Positions 44,177 through 53,369 are shown, counted from the stretch's first letter. The stretch is 64,000 bases of DNA from JBBRBB01 sp038206235 (GCA_038206235.1 JBBRBB010000012.1:53014-117013), one strand, 5' to 3'. Made by a program: numbers and translations. Notes: generated by a model not told the origin, from the sequence alone.

Positions 44177-44641
44177 TCACTTCAGCAACTTCAAATCCGG
44201 CTGTGCATATTTGTAAACTTTAAAATACATCGTTGTTTTTGTTTGATGCACGCCCTCAATTGCTGAAATGATATTTACAAATTGCACAAGATGCTCATTA
44301 TCTCTGCACATTACATCTACTTCCAAATCATATTCACCTGAAGTCATAGCAAGAAAACTTACTTCCGGCATTTTCACAATTGCTTTAGCTATTTTATCTT
44401 TGAGTGTGGCAGGTCTTACATAAATTGCTATGTGTGCATAGGAATGAAATCCAACTTTATCTGGGTCAACTCTGCCAATAATATTAATGATGCCATCTTC
44501 AATTAATCTATTAAACCTTGTTCTTATTGTTCCGATAGAAACTTTTAATTTCTTAGCTATAACGGTAAACGACATTCTTCCATCTTTTTGTAAATAAGAT
44601 AAAATTGCAAAATCAAGTTTATCCAATCCGTTATTATTCAT
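44177..44641 (-). CDS. Lrp/AsnC family transcriptional regulator
   Basis: 154 aa. N-terminal helix-turn-helix (LDFAILSYLQKDGRMSFTVI, KKLKVSIGTIRTRFNRL) and C-terminal RAM ligand-binding domain (EYDLEVDVMCRDNEHLVQFV). Such regulators respond to amino acids. It is divergent from the methylmalonate-semialdehyde dehydrogenase gene with a 95-nt shared region, so it may control the beta-alanine/pyrimidine genes in response to beta-alanine or a related amino acid. Confidence 0.93.
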   Translation of the reverse strand: MNNNGLDKLDFAILSYLQKDGRMSFTVIAKKLKVSIGTIRTRFNRLIEDGIINIIGRVDPDKVGFHSYAHIAIYVRPATLKDKIAKAIVKMPEVSFLAMTSGEYDLEVDVMCRDNEHLVQFVNIISAIEGVHQTKTTMYFKVYKYAQPDLKLLK

Positions 44642-44677
44642 AAACTATTCCATTCAAAAATAAAACTATTATTTTTT

Positions 44678-44708
44678 TTGGTCATTAAATCAAATATTTT
44701 TACTTTTC
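44678..44708 (+). promoter_or_regulatory. Candidate promoter of the dehydrogenase gene
   Basis: TTG at 44678 (-33) and TACTTTTC at 44701 (-7-like) are separated by 20 nt, the spacing of Bacteroidota sigma-ABfr promoters; the second element misses the final G. It lies in the divergent region shared with the Lrp gene. Confidence 0.35.
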
Positions 44709-44736
44709 GCTCTTATTTCTGCAAAATTTATAGAAT

Positions 44737-46194
44737 ATGAAATACGCTGCCATACAAAATTTCATCAACGGAAAGTTTGTTGATTCAATTTCTGAAAGAA
44801 AATTAGACGTTATTTCTCCTATTGACGGAAATTATCTCTCTACCGTTCCCCTTTCAACGGGTGCAGATTTAAACGCTGCCGTAAAGGCTGCACGGGCTGC
44901 ATTTCCTTCATGGAGTAAAACACCAATTAAAGAAAGAGTGCAGGTTTTCTTCCGCTATAAATATTTGCTCGAAAAAAATTTGCAGGAATTGGCAGAACTA
45001 TGTTCAGAAGAAAATGGAAAAACAATTGGTGAATCAATTGCTGAAATAGAAAAATGTATTGAGCTTACTGAGTTCGCCACTTCGCTGCCTCAATTGGTAA
45101 CAGGTGAAATTCTTGAAGTAAGTAAAGGTGTAGAATGCAGAACAGAGCATGTGCCCCTTGGTGTTGTTGCATCAATTGTTCCTTTTAATTTTCCTGCAAT
45201 GGTTCCTAACTGGACAATTCCCAATGCCATTGCGCTTGGAAATTGTATGATACTAAAACCATCAGAAAAAGTTCCCTTGTGTAGTGGAAGATTAGCGCAG
45301 CTTTTAAAAGAAGCTGGCTTGCCTGATGGTGTTTTCAACATTGTTCATGGTGATGTTGAAATAGTAGAAGCCAGCTGCGACCATCCAAACATTGAAGCAG
45401 TCTCTTTTGTTGGCTCAACCAAAGTTGCAAAGATTGTTTATCAGCGCTCAACCAAAAATTATAAGCGTTGCCTTGCACTTGGCGGAGCAAAAAATCATCT
45501 CATGGTTTTGCCTGATGCCATTCCCGGCATGACAGCCCAAAATGTTGCTGCATCTATGAGTGGCTGTGCCGGTCAGCGTTGCATGGCAGCAAGCGCAATG
45601 GTTGCTGTGGGCGCAGTTGACCACATCATTGCAAAAATTTGTGATGAAGCAAAAAAAATTATTCCTGGAAAAAATCTTGGCGCAGTCATCAGCAAAGAAT
45701 CGAAACAAAGAATTGAAAAATATATTACCGAAGCTGAAGAGCAGGGCGCAAAAATTTTGGTTGATGGCAGAAATGCAAAAGTGGGTGGTAAGGAGAATGG
45801 CACTTATGTTGGCGCCACTGTAATTGATTATGTAAAGCCAGAAATGGCTGTTGCCACAGAAGAAATTTTCGGACCTGTCATCAGCATCATGCGTACCAAT
45901 ACGGTTGATGAGGCACTGGCAATTGAGAATGCAAATCCTTACGGCAATGCGGCGAGTGTGTTTACACAGAATGGCGGCATGGCGCGTTACATTATTGACC
46001 ATGCAAGTGCCGGCATGATAGGCGTGAATGTTGGTGTGCCCGTGCCCCGTGAGCCTTTCAGCTTTGGCGGATGGAACGAAAGCAAGTTTGGCGTTGGCGA
46101 TATCACCGGCAAAAGTTCGATTGAGTTTTGGACGAAGCTGAAGAAGAGTACAGTGAAATGGAATCCTGAAGCAGGAGTGAATTGGATGAGTTAA
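44737..46194 (+). CDS. mmsA: CoA-acylating (methyl)malonate-semialdehyde dehydrogenase
   Basis: 485 aa. Converts malonate semialdehyde to acetyl-CoA, or methylmalonate semialdehyde to propionyl-CoA, with NAD and CoA. Family signs: PFNFPAMVPNWTIPNAIALG, NFxLGGAKNHLMVLPDA (residues near 245), the catalytic Cys282 in GCAGQRCMA, and EIFGPVISIMR. In this place, next to the pyrimidine genes, malonate semialdehyde from beta-alanine is the probable substrate; valine or inositol breakdown is the alternative. First gene of the block, 42 nt beyond an Lrp-divergent promoter. Confidence 0.92.
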   Translation: MKYAAIQNFINGKFVDSISERKLDVISPIDGNYLSTVPLSTGADLNAAVKAARAAFPSWSKTPIKERVQVFFRYKYLLEKNLQELAELCSEENGKTIGESIAEIEKCIELTEFATSLPQLVTGEILEVSKGVECRTEHVPLGVVASIVPFNFPAMVPNWTIPNAIALGNCMILKPSEKVPLCSGRLAQLLKEAGLPDGVFNIVHGDVEIVEASCDHPNIEAVSFVGSTKVAKIVYQRSTKNYKRCLALGGAKNHLMVLPDAIPGMTAQNVAASMSGCAGQRCMAASAMVAVGAVDHIIAKICDEAKKIIPGKNLGAVISKESKQRIEKYITEAEEQGAKILVDGRNAKVGGKENGTYVGATVIDYVKPEMAVATEEIFGPVISIMRTNTVDEALAIENANPYGNAASVFTQNGGMARYIIDHASAGMIGVNVGVPVPREPFSFGGWNESKFGVGDITGKSSIEFWTKLKKSTVKWNPEAGVNWMS

Positions 46195-46293
46195 GACGAC
46201 CCTGTTCTCAGTCTGATGAGAAGAACTTAGGTTGAAGAATTTTTTGATAGTGTACTTGTGCAAAATACGACTGAAGCAAAACAAGCTTACTGC

Positions 46294-46944
46294 ATGCCGA
46301 AGGCAAAACAAAATATTATCAAGTATATACCTGATGAAATCATCATCAATAAAATCTATATGATTCGTGGACAGAAAGTGATGCTTGATTTTGATTTGGC
46401 AATTTTGTATGGAGTTGAAACCCGAAGATTAAATGAACAGGTAAAAAGGAATATAGATAGATTCCCGAGAGAATTTATGTTTCGCCTAACAACAAATGAA
46501 TGGCAAAATATGATGTCGCAAATTGCGACATCATCCTCAGAAAACATCAGTCCTCAAACTATTAAAAATATGAGATCACAAATTGTGATCTCATTTAAAA
46601 AAGATATGATGTCGCAAAATGCGATATCATCACAGAGTAAAAGAAAAATTAGCGCAACACCTTTTGCTTTTACAGAACATGGCGTGGCAATGCTTGCTAA
46701 TATTTTAAAAAGTGAAAAGGCTGTAAAAATGAGTATTGCTATTGTAAAAACATTTATTCAACTTAGAAAACAGGTTTTTGATTATTCGGAATTGACCGAG
46801 CAGATTAAAGCTTTAAAACATCATTTGGGTGAACATGATGTACAACTGAGCAGTATTTACGAAGCCATAGAAAATTTGCTTGACGAAAAAGCTGAAATAA
46901 AAACTTGGGAAACCAGAGAAAGGATTGGATTTAAAAAAATTTAA
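46294..46944 (+). CDS. ORF6N domain DNA-binding protein with tripled internal palindrome
   Basis: 216 aa from ATG 46294 (MPKAKQNIIKYIPDEIIINK). The ORF6N domain covers about residues 12-75: KIYMIRGQKVMLDFDLAILY, GVETRRLNEQVKRNIDRFPR, EFMFRLT. Family members have one SQxxxS segment before the conserved FAFTEHGVAML; this one has three (residues 73-115, MMSQIATSS, MRSQIVISF, MMSQNAISS), each coded by a DNA palindrome. The C-terminal part is a helical region with VKTFIQLRKQ and ERIGFKKI. ORF6N proteins occur on phages and islands and probably bind DNA. It lies between mmsA and the DUF262 gene. Confidence 0.88.
   Translation: MPKAKQNIIKYIPDEIIINKIYMIRGQKVMLDFDLAILYGVETRRLNEQVKRNIDRFPREFMFRLTTNEWQNMMSQIATSSSENISPQTIKNMRSQIVISFKKDMMSQNAISSQSKRKISATPFAFTEHGVAMLANILKSEKAVKMSIAIVKTFIQLRKQVFDYSELTEQIKALKHHLGEHDVQLSSIYEAIENLLDEKAEIKTWETRERIGFKKI
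46510..46534. repeat. ORF6N-associated palindrome, copy 2
   Basis: Perfect 12-base arms ATGATGTCGCAA / TTGCGACATCAT around A, inside the intact ORF6N gene. Begins exactly 60 nt before copy 3. Confidence 0.9.
46570..46594. repeat. ORF6N-associated palindrome, copy 3
   Basis: Perfect 12-base arms ATGAGATCACAA / TTGTGATCTCAT around A. Compared with copy 2 three arm positions differ and each has a matching change in the other arm. Confidence 0.9.
46606..46630. repeat. ORF6N-associated palindrome, copy 4
   Basis: Arms ATGATGTCGCA / TGCGATATCAT around AAA, with one mismatch. Same AAA centre as copy 1 in the broken ORF6N gene; it directly precedes the segment leading to FAFTEHG. Confidence 0.85.
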
Positions 46945-47157
46945 ATGAGCTCACAGGGATCGAATATTTATAGAACAATTATTATTTAGGTTTATTAAAC
47001 TCCATGCGCAGTGCAACTTCTTTGGATCGAACGTTTCTATAAATATTGATTCTTTATAGGCACGACTTTGAATATTTTTTTTGAAAATGAATTATTTTGA
47101 ATACAAAAGCATTTAATACAAATCTCTATCCGAAATTCTTTTAGCAGTATTACTTTT

Positions 47158-48954
47158 ATGCAAACGCAAAAATATTCAGTAAACCAACATCTCATTGAGA
47201 TACTTCTCGCTTGGGTAAAGTCAGGAGAAATTGCTATTCCAGAAATCCAACGACCATTTGTTTGGGACAGCACGAAAGTTCGTGATCTGATGGACAGTTT
47301 ATATGAAGGCTATCCAATAGGCTATGTAATTGCATGGCGCAATCCCAATGTGCGCTTGAAGGATGGAACATTATCAGAAGGTAAAAAAGTTTTGATTGAT
47401 GGACAACAAAGGGTAACTGCATTAACAGCAGCAATTCTCGGACAGAAGGTAATTAACAAAGACTATAAAAAAGTTAGAATTATTATTTCATTTCATCCGC
47501 TTGAACAACGATTTGAAGTTTTCAATACAGCTATACAAAAGGATACAGCTTGGATACATGACATTTCTCTGATTGTATCAGGTGAAGAGAGAGTAAGCAA
47601 GGTTGTGAAAGAGTATTGTGAAAGTAACCCACATGCAAAGCAAGAACAAGTTGAAGATGCATTGGAAAATTTAAAATCAATTCTTAGAAAACAAGTCGGT
47701 CTTATTGAGCTTGATAGTGATTTAGATATTGAAACTGTAACAGAAATTTTCATCCGCATTAATTCAAAAGGAGTTATTCTCAGTCAGGCGGACTTTGCAA
47801 TGTCAAAAATTGCTTCCAATGAAATTTATGGTGGCAACTTGCTTCGTAAGTGCATTGACTATTTCTGTCATCTTGCAGTTGCGCCTGAGTTTTATTCTCA
47901 TATCTCCGAAGTGGATAAAGAATTTTGTAATACTGAATACATGTCAAAAATTAGTTGGCTTCGCAATGAGAATGATGATTTATATGATCCGAGCTACAAT
48001 AATTTACTTAGAGTGGCTTTTACTTCAGAGTTCAACAGAGGAAAGATAAGTGACTTGGTGAGTTTGCTTTCTGGTAGAAACTTTGAGAAGAAAATTTTTG
48101 AAGAAGAAATTGCAGAGCAATCTTATGCAAAACTCAAACAAGGGGTTTTGAATTTCATTAATGAAAATCATTTCAAAAGTTTTGTGATGATTGTAAAGTC
48201 AGCAGGTTTTGTTGATTCAAGTTTAATCAGTTCACAAAGTGCATTGAACTTTGCATACATCCTTTATTTAAAACTTCGTGCAGACAAAGTGAACAGTGCA
48301 GAAATAGAATCAGCAGTTAGAAAGTGGCTGGTGCTTTCTCTTTTGACAGGGAGATATTCAGGAAGCCCCGAATCAACTTTTGATTATGACATTCGGAATA
48401 TAGCAAGTGGTAATTTCAAAACTTATCTGCCCGATGTAGAAGCGGCAGAGCTTTCTGATGGTTTTTGGAATGTTGGATTAGTTCAACAGCTAAACTCCCC
48501 ATTAAGCACAAATCCATCATTCAATGTTTATCTGGCAGCATTATGCAAATTCAATAATAAGGGCTTTTTATCAAAAGACATCTCGGTGAAAGACCTCATT
48601 GAACATAAAGGCGACATTCATCATCTATTTCCAAAAGATTATTTGAAAAAGAATGGACTAACTAAAAGCCAATATAATCAGGTTGCCAACTATGTTTATA
48701 TGCAAAGTGAAATAAACATTAAAGTCGGCAACAGAGCACCAAAAGATTACTTTACCATTTTGAAAGAACAATGTAACGGGAATGAATTAAAATTCGGGGG
48801 AATAAATAATATTGAAACATTAAAAACAAATCTGCATGATAACGACATTCCGGAACTTATAATGGATATGACGATTGAACACTACAATGATTTCTTAGAA
48901 TTGCGTAGAAAGAGAATTGCTGAAAGACTAAAACAATATTATGAGGCATTATGA
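47158..48954 (+). CDS. DUF262 domain protein with C-terminal HNH motif (GmrSD-like)
   Basis: 598 aa. The N-terminus has the DUF262 pattern: EIAIPEIQRPFVWDSTKVRD (24-43), a ParB-like fold, and the nucleotide-binding DGQQR (81-85). The C-terminus carries GDIHHLFPKDYL (485-496), an HNH/DUF1524-type nuclease motif. This combination is that of GmrSD-type type IV restriction enzymes that use NTP and cut modified phage DNA; many such proteins serve in phage defence. It is 213 nt after the ORF6N gene and followed by ORF6N remnants, forming a small island between mmsA and the aminotransferase. Confidence 0.85.
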   Translation: MQTQKYSVNQHLIEILLAWVKSGEIAIPEIQRPFVWDSTKVRDLMDSLYEGYPIGYVIAWRNPNVRLKDGTLSEGKKVLIDGQQRVTALTAAILGQKVINKDYKKVRIIISFHPLEQRFEVFNTAIQKDTAWIHDISLIVSGEERVSKVVKEYCESNPHAKQEQVEDALENLKSILRKQVGLIELDSDLDIETVTEIFIRINSKGVILSQADFAMSKIASNEIYGGNLLRKCIDYFCHLAVAPEFYSHISEVDKEFCNTEYMSKISWLRNENDDLYDPSYNNLLRVAFTSEFNRGKISDLVSLLSGRNFEKKIFEEEIAEQSYAKLKQGVLNFINENHFKSFVMIVKSAGFVDSSLISSQSALNFAYILYLKLRADKVNSAEIESAVRKWLVLSLLTGRYSGSPESTFDYDIRNIASGNFKTYLPDVEAAELSDGFWNVGLVQQLNSPLSTNPSFNVYLAALCKFNNKGFLSKDISVKDLIEHKGDIHHLFPKDYLKKNGLTKSQYNQVANYVYMQSEINIKVGNRAPKDYFTILKEQCNGNELKFGGINNIETLKTNLHDNDIPELIMDMTIEHYNDFLELRRKRIAERLKQYYEAL

Positions 48955-48965
48955 AAAGATAAAAC

Positions 48966-48990
48966 ATGATGTCACAATTTGTGACATCAT
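48966..48990. repeat. ORF6N-associated palindrome, copy 5
   Basis: Perfect 12-base arms ATGATGTCACAA / TTGTGACATCAT around T, 11 nt after the DUF262 stop. ATG to ATG distance to copy 6 is 60 nt, the same as copies 2 to 3. Confidence 0.9.
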
Positions 48991-49026
48991 CATTTCAATT
49001 TATTAATTCTCAAACTTAGTCGACTA

Positions 49027-49049
49027 TGAGGTCGCAAATTGCGACCTCA
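49027..49049. repeat. ORF6N-associated palindrome, copy 6
   Basis: Perfect 11-base arms TGAGGTCGCAA / TTGCGACCTCA around A, in the ORF6N remnant. Confidence 0.9.
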
Positions 49050-49143
49050 GTTCCAAAGATTAAATGCCAAAAACAAAAGTAAATATTATCCCGCTTGCAC
49101 CTCCTCCTCCTGAAGAAATCATTAGAAAAAAACAAAATTCGAA

Positions 49144-49174
49144 AATTGGAAATCACAATCTGTGATTTCCAATT
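49144..49174. repeat. ORF6N-associated palindrome, copy 7
   Basis: Longest copy: perfect 14-base arms AATTGGAAATCACA / TGTGATTTCCAATT around ATC. It lies 22 nt before the aminotransferase ATG and so could influence that gene. Confidence 0.9.
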
Positions 49175-49196
49175 GTTAATCACATAAAATAATTAT

Positions 49197-50555
49197 ATGC
49201 CCGAATCAATAACATTATCAGAAACAAAAGAAATTGTTCAAAACAATTTGGATTATACTCTCTTCTCCTGGAGCAAACAAAAAGGTCTTAACCCAATTGC
49301 TGTGAAATATGCAGAGGGAGTGTATTTATATGACTATGATGGCAAACGTTACCTTGATTTTTCTTCGGGATTGATGAATGTAAATATTGGTCATGGTAAC
49401 CAACGCGTAACAGAAGCTGTTGCAAAACAAATGCAGGAAGTAAGTTATGTTACACCAGGCTGTGTTACAAAAGTTCGCGGTGAATTGGGAAAAAAACTTG
49501 CAGAAATTACGCCTGAAGGATTGAACAAAACATTATTCACTGTTTGCGGCGCATCGGCAATTGAGAATGCAATCAAGCTGGCAAGATTATATACGGGTCG
49601 TCATAAAATAATTGCAAAGTACAGAGCATTTCACGGAGCATCTTACGCTGCAATGACTGCAGGCGGTGACCCAAGAAAATTACCAAACGATTCGCAGCAG
49701 GTTCCAAATATTATTCATGTGGAAGACCCGTTTTGTTACCGCTGTCCATGGGGGCAACCGGGACCGGAGTTGTGTCATAGAGAATGTGTAAGTCATGTAC
49801 AGCGTGTAATTGAATTTGAAGGTCCGGAAAACATTGCCGCAATTATTATGGAAGGCGAAAGCGGTTCAAGTGGTTGTATAAAATATCCGCCCGATTATTT
49901 ACAAAAGATAAAAGCACTTTGTGATAAGCATAATATTTTATTAATTGCCGATGAAGTAATGAGCGGTTTTGGAAGAACAGGCAAATGGTTCGGAGTTGAT
50001 AATTATGGAGTGATTCCCGATATGATTGCAACTGCAAAAGGGATTACCGCAGGCTATATTCCTTTAGGAGCTTTAATAGTAAGCGATAAAATCGCAAAAC
50101 ATTTTGATGACCGTGTGTTGTGGCTCGGACTTACCTATTCAGCGCATCCTGTTAGTTGCGCTGCAGGTTTAGAAGTTTTGAAAATCTATGAAGATGAAAA
50201 TCTAATTGAGAATGCCGCAGCAATGGGAAAATATATTGATGTAAGAATGCAAGAGATGAAATCAAAACAACCAAGCATTGGTGATTTCAGAAATACAGGT
50301 TTATTAGGGTGCATTGAATTGGTGAAGAACAAAACAACCAAAGAACCGATGGCGTGTTTCAATGCAAAGCCAGATGAAATGGTTTTGATGAATAAAGTGG
50401 CTGCTAAAATTAAAGAGCTTGGCATGTACACTTTTGTAAGATGGAATTATATTTTTGTTGCACCGCCGTTGTGCATCACCAAAGAACAAATTGATGAAGG
50501 ATTATATATTATTTCAAAAGCCATTGAAATCGCAGATGAACATGTAATCAATTAA
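49197..50555 (+). CDS. Class III aminotransferase, probable beta-alanine transaminase
   Basis: 452 aa. PLP-dependent omega-amino acid transaminase: FSSGLMNVNIGHGNQRV, CGASAIENAIKLARL, LIADEVMSGFGRTG and the PLP Lys281 in TAKGITAGYIPLG. A Cys-rich insert (FCYRCPWGQPGPELCHRECV) occurs in the middle, as seen in some bacterial members. In this cluster its likely task is beta-alanine to malonate semialdehyde with pyruvate or 2-oxoglutarate as acceptor. It starts 22 nt after palindrome copy 7. Other omega-amino acids are possible substrates. Confidence 0.85.
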   Translation: MPESITLSETKEIVQNNLDYTLFSWSKQKGLNPIAVKYAEGVYLYDYDGKRYLDFSSGLMNVNIGHGNQRVTEAVAKQMQEVSYVTPGCVTKVRGELGKKLAEITPEGLNKTLFTVCGASAIENAIKLARLYTGRHKIIAKYRAFHGASYAAMTAGGDPRKLPNDSQQVPNIIHVEDPFCYRCPWGQPGPELCHRECVSHVQRVIEFEGPENIAAIIMEGESGSSGCIKYPPDYLQKIKALCDKHNILLIADEVMSGFGRTGKWFGVDNYGVIPDMIATAKGITAGYIPLGALIVSDKIAKHFDDRVLWLGLTYSAHPVSCAAGLEVLKIYEDENLIENAAAMGKYIDVRMQEMKSKQPSIGDFRNTGLLGCIELVKNKTTKEPMACFNAKPDEMVLMNKVAAKIKELGMYTFVRWNYIFVAPPLCITKEQIDEGLYIISKAIEIADEHVIN

Positions 50556-50564
50556 TCAGAAAAA

Positions 50565-51758
50565 ATGTTACGAAAATTTATATCCACTCTTTTTCTTTTA
50601 TTATTTCTTACTTCCGTGTTTAGTCAGGCGAAAAGAGCACGGGATTATGGAATTCCTTTTGACGGCATCCCCGGAAAATTAAACGCAATCACAGATGTTA
50701 CTGGTGTAACCGTTGGACAAACTACATTAATAAAAGGTAACGGTGCATTAGTGCAGGGAAGCGGCCCCGTAAGAACAGGCGTAACTGCTATTCTTCCGCG
50801 TGGAAAGGAGTTTGCGCCTGTGTATGCCAACTGGTATACATTAAATGGCAATGGAGATATGACGGGCACTCACTGGATAACTGAATCAGGATTTTTAGAA
50901 ACGCCTGTTCTTATTACCAACACAGGCAGTGTAGGCATTGTTCGTGATGCGGCATGGCAATGGATGAATGAGCATCACTATTACACTCCTTTTTACAAAG
51001 ATTACTGGTATGCTTACCCTGTTGTGGCAGAAACTTATGATGGTCTTTTCAACGACATCAACGGACAACATGTAACTAAGGAAGATGTTTTTAAAGCTCT
51101 TAATAATGCTGATTCGGGTGCAGTTGAAGAGGGAGGCGTTGGTGGCGGAACAGGCATGATGTGCTATAATTTTAAAGGCGGGATTGGAACTTCTTCAAGA
51201 GTGATTGATAAAAAATTTGGTGGTTATACTGTGGGTATTTTAGTACAGGCAAATCACGGATCCCGGTCGCAGTTAACGATAGCAGGTGTACCTGTTGGAA
51301 AAGAATTGCAGGATACATTAGCAGTTAAAATTGACGACCCTTCAACAGGCGCTATTCGCATGGCGCCGCAATTTGAAACAGGCTCTATCATTGTTGTACT
51401 TGCTACGGATGCACCTTTGTTGCCAAACCAGTTAAAAAGATTGGCACAAAGAATTCCACTGGGCATTACACGAACCGGCGGCATTGGCGGCAATGGCTCA
51501 GGAGATATTTTCATTGCTTTTTCAACAGCCAACAAAAATGCTTTTAGCAATACAGAAGAAGAGCAGATTACTACAATGCCTAACGACCTGATGAATTCAC
51601 TATTTGCAGCCACCATTCAGGCAACGGAAGAGGCAATCATCAATGCACTATTTGCGGGCAAAACATTAATTGGCATTAATGGCAACACTGTTTATGAACT
51701 GCCAAAAGAAGCAGTGATACGAATAATGAAAAAATATAACCGGATTTACTTGAAATAG
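50565..51758 (+). CDS. P1 family peptidase (DmpA/BapA type), secreted
   Basis: 397 aa with signal peptide (to about residue 21, FLTSVFSQ). N-terminal nucleophile family that self-cleaves; the conserved nucleophile is Ser312 in GGNGSGDIF, preceded by the usual RARDYGIPFDGIPG and ITDVTGVTVGQTTL start. DmpA releases N-terminal D/L-amino acids and BapA cuts beta-peptides such as beta-alanyl dipeptides. In a beta-alanine catabolic cluster the BapA reading is attractive: it could release beta-alanine from peptides such as carnosine. It starts 9 nt after the aminotransferase stop, so one transcript is likely. Confidence 0.88.
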   Translation: MLRKFISTLFLLLFLTSVFSQAKRARDYGIPFDGIPGKLNAITDVTGVTVGQTTLIKGNGALVQGSGPVRTGVTAILPRGKEFAPVYANWYTLNGNGDMTGTHWITESGFLETPVLITNTGSVGIVRDAAWQWMNEHHYYTPFYKDYWYAYPVVAETYDGLFNDINGQHVTKEDVFKALNNADSGAVEEGGVGGGTGMMCYNFKGGIGTSSRVIDKKFGGYTVGILVQANHGSRSQLTIAGVPVGKELQDTLAVKIDDPSTGAIRMAPQFETGSIIVVLATDAPLLPNQLKRLAQRIPLGITRTGGIGGNGSGDIFIAFSTANKNAFSNTEEEQITTMPNDLMNSLFAATIQATEEAIINALFAGKTLIGINGNTVYELPKEAVIRIMKKYNRIYLK

Positions 51759-51836
51759 CTTCAGCATTTGGTTTAATCATGATATCGCATTGAATTATTT
51801 ATTTCATTATACAATATTCAACATTCAAAATAATTA

Positions 51837-53369
51837 ATGGTAGAGAATATAAAAGAGAATATAAATATAACAAGCTCCTCTCTCTATAGCGAAGACCTTG
51901 CTCCTGTGCCGCAATCAAAACGCACATGGAATACATGGAACTATACAGCGCTTTGGATTAGCATGAGCTTGTGTATTCCTACATACATGCTTGCAAGTTC
52001 ACTCATTGGTGGCGGCATGAACTGGTGGCAGGCAATACTTACAATATTTCTTGGCAATACTGTTGTTTTAATTCCAATGCTCTTGAATGGACATGCGGGT
52101 GCTAAATATGGAATTCCGTTTCCTGTTTTTGCAAGAGCAAGCTTTGGTGTCAAGGGTGCAAACATTCCCGCAATGCTTCGGGCAATTGTTGCCTGCGGAT
52201 GGTTTGGTATTCAAACATGGATTGGAGGATTTGCGCTGTATCAAATGCTAAGGCTTTGGATACCTTCATTAGAAACCTTGCCACAAATTTTTCCGGCATC
52301 ATTTGGATTGGCAACAGGTCCTGCGATTTGTTTCTTTTTATTCTGGTTACTCAATATGTTCATTGTTTATCTCGGTGTTGAAAGCATAAGAAAGCTTTTA
52401 GTTTTTAAAGCAATCTTTTTACCTCTTGCAGCTTTGGGTTTATTGTTCTGGGCAATCAATGCCAGCAATGGTTTGGGACCGATTTTAAAAGAACCTTCAA
52501 AGTTTGCAACAAGCAAAGAATTCTGGAATTTCTTTTTTCCTGCATTGACAGGCATGGTTGGTTTTTGGGCAACGCTTTCACTCAACATTCCTGACTTCAC
52601 CCGTTATGCAAAAAGTCAGAAGGCACAAATTAACGGACAGGCAATTGGGCTTCCTTCATCAATGACATTGTTTGCTTTTATTGGTGTAGTTGTTACTTCA
52701 GCAACAATGATTATTTATGGAGAAACAATTTGGGATCCTGTTGTGCTTGCGGGGCGATTTGAGAATAAAATTTTAGTAAGCATTGCTATGCTCGCTGTAG
52801 CCATTTCAACTCTTGCAACAAACATTGCAGCAAACATTGTAAGCCCTGCAAATGATTTCGCTAATCTTGCTCCAAAGAAAATAAATTTTAAAATCGGCGG
52901 ATTTATTACGGGCACTATTGGCATTTGTATTTTTCCATGGAAATTAATTGCAGACCCAAGCGGTTATATTTTTACATGGCTTGTTGGTTATTCAAGCTTG
53001 CTTGGTCCTGTTGGTGGAATCATGATAGCCGATTATTATTTCATTCGCAAGCAACAACTTAATACAAAAGAATTGTATCAGCATAATGGGCAATACACTT
53101 TCGATAAAGGGTTTAACAGCAAAGCCATTATTGCATTGTTGCTTGGAATACTTCCAAACATTCCCGGGTTCTTGCTGACTATTAAAGTTGTAAGTGCAAC
53201 AGCATTTCCTGCATGGATTTCTGACTTATATCATTATGCATGGTTTGTTGGATTTTTTGTAAGCGGAATTGTTTATATGTTGATGATGAAAAGGAAAAGG
53301 GTTGTTTATGAAAAAGAAAATGTAGAAGTTGTTGAGGTGTTGAATATAGAACCTAAAGTTGAAATGTAA
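51837..53369 (+). CDS. NCS1 family nucleobase:cation symporter
   Basis: 510 aa, 12 predicted transmembrane helices. The nucleobase-cation-symport-1 family imports uracil, cytosine, allantoin or hydantoins. It has WISMSLCIPTYMLASSLIGG near residue 40, the NTVVLIPMLLNGHAGAKYGI turn, and NIPDFTRYAKSQ near 250. In this pyrimidine cluster, uracil or thymine (or dihydropyrimidine/hydantoin) import is likely. It begins 78 nt after the P1 peptidase gene. Confidence 0.92.
   Translation: MVENIKENINITSSSLYSEDLAPVPQSKRTWNTWNYTALWISMSLCIPTYMLASSLIGGGMNWWQAILTIFLGNTVVLIPMLLNGHAGAKYGIPFPVFARASFGVKGANIPAMLRAIVACGWFGIQTWIGGFALYQMLRLWIPSLETLPQIFPASFGLATGPAICFFLFWLLNMFIVYLGVESIRKLLVFKAIFLPLAALGLLFWAINASNGLGPILKEPSKFATSKEFWNFFFPALTGMVGFWATLSLNIPDFTRYAKSQKAQINGQAIGLPSSMTLFAFIGVVVTSATMIIYGETIWDPVVLAGRFENKILVSIAMLAVAISTLATNIAANIVSPANDFANLAPKKINFKIGGFITGTIGICIFPWKLIADPSGYIFTWLVGYSSLLGPVGGIMIADYYFIRKQQLNTKELYQHNGQYTFDKGFNSKAIIALLLGILPNIPGFLLTIKVVSATAFPAWISDLYHYAWFVGFFVSGIVYMLMMKRKRVVYEKENVEVVEVLNIEPKVEM

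Larger units (their letters stand above)
48966..49196 (+). pseudogene. ORF6N gene fragments with three palindromes
   Basis: In one frame from 48966: MMSQFVTSSFQFINSQT, stop, STMRSQIATSVPK. This lines up residue by residue with the intact gene's MMSQIATSSSENISPQT-IKN-MRSQIVISFKK, so it is a copy of that 60-nt module. From ATG 49064 a second fragment reads MPKTKVNIIPLAPPPPEEII RKK, like an ORF6N start (compare MPKAKQNII), ending at a TGA inside palindrome 7. No full gene remains. These are leftovers of one or more ORF6N genes next to the DUF262 gene. Confidence 0.7.

Noticed and set aside
44678..44708. Riboswitch or attenuator in the mmsA leader
   Set aside because: Only a promoter-like pair is visible; the leader is too short for a known riboswitch.
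45448..46311. 287-codon leftward frame, rich in Cys and His
   Set aside because: Antisense to mmsA over nearly its whole length; the odd composition reflects the reverse complement of a conserved gene.
46510..49174. Possible CRISPR array from repeated ~25-nt units
   Set aside because: The units are palindromes with varying arms, unequal spacing overall and coding frames between them; no cas genes are present.
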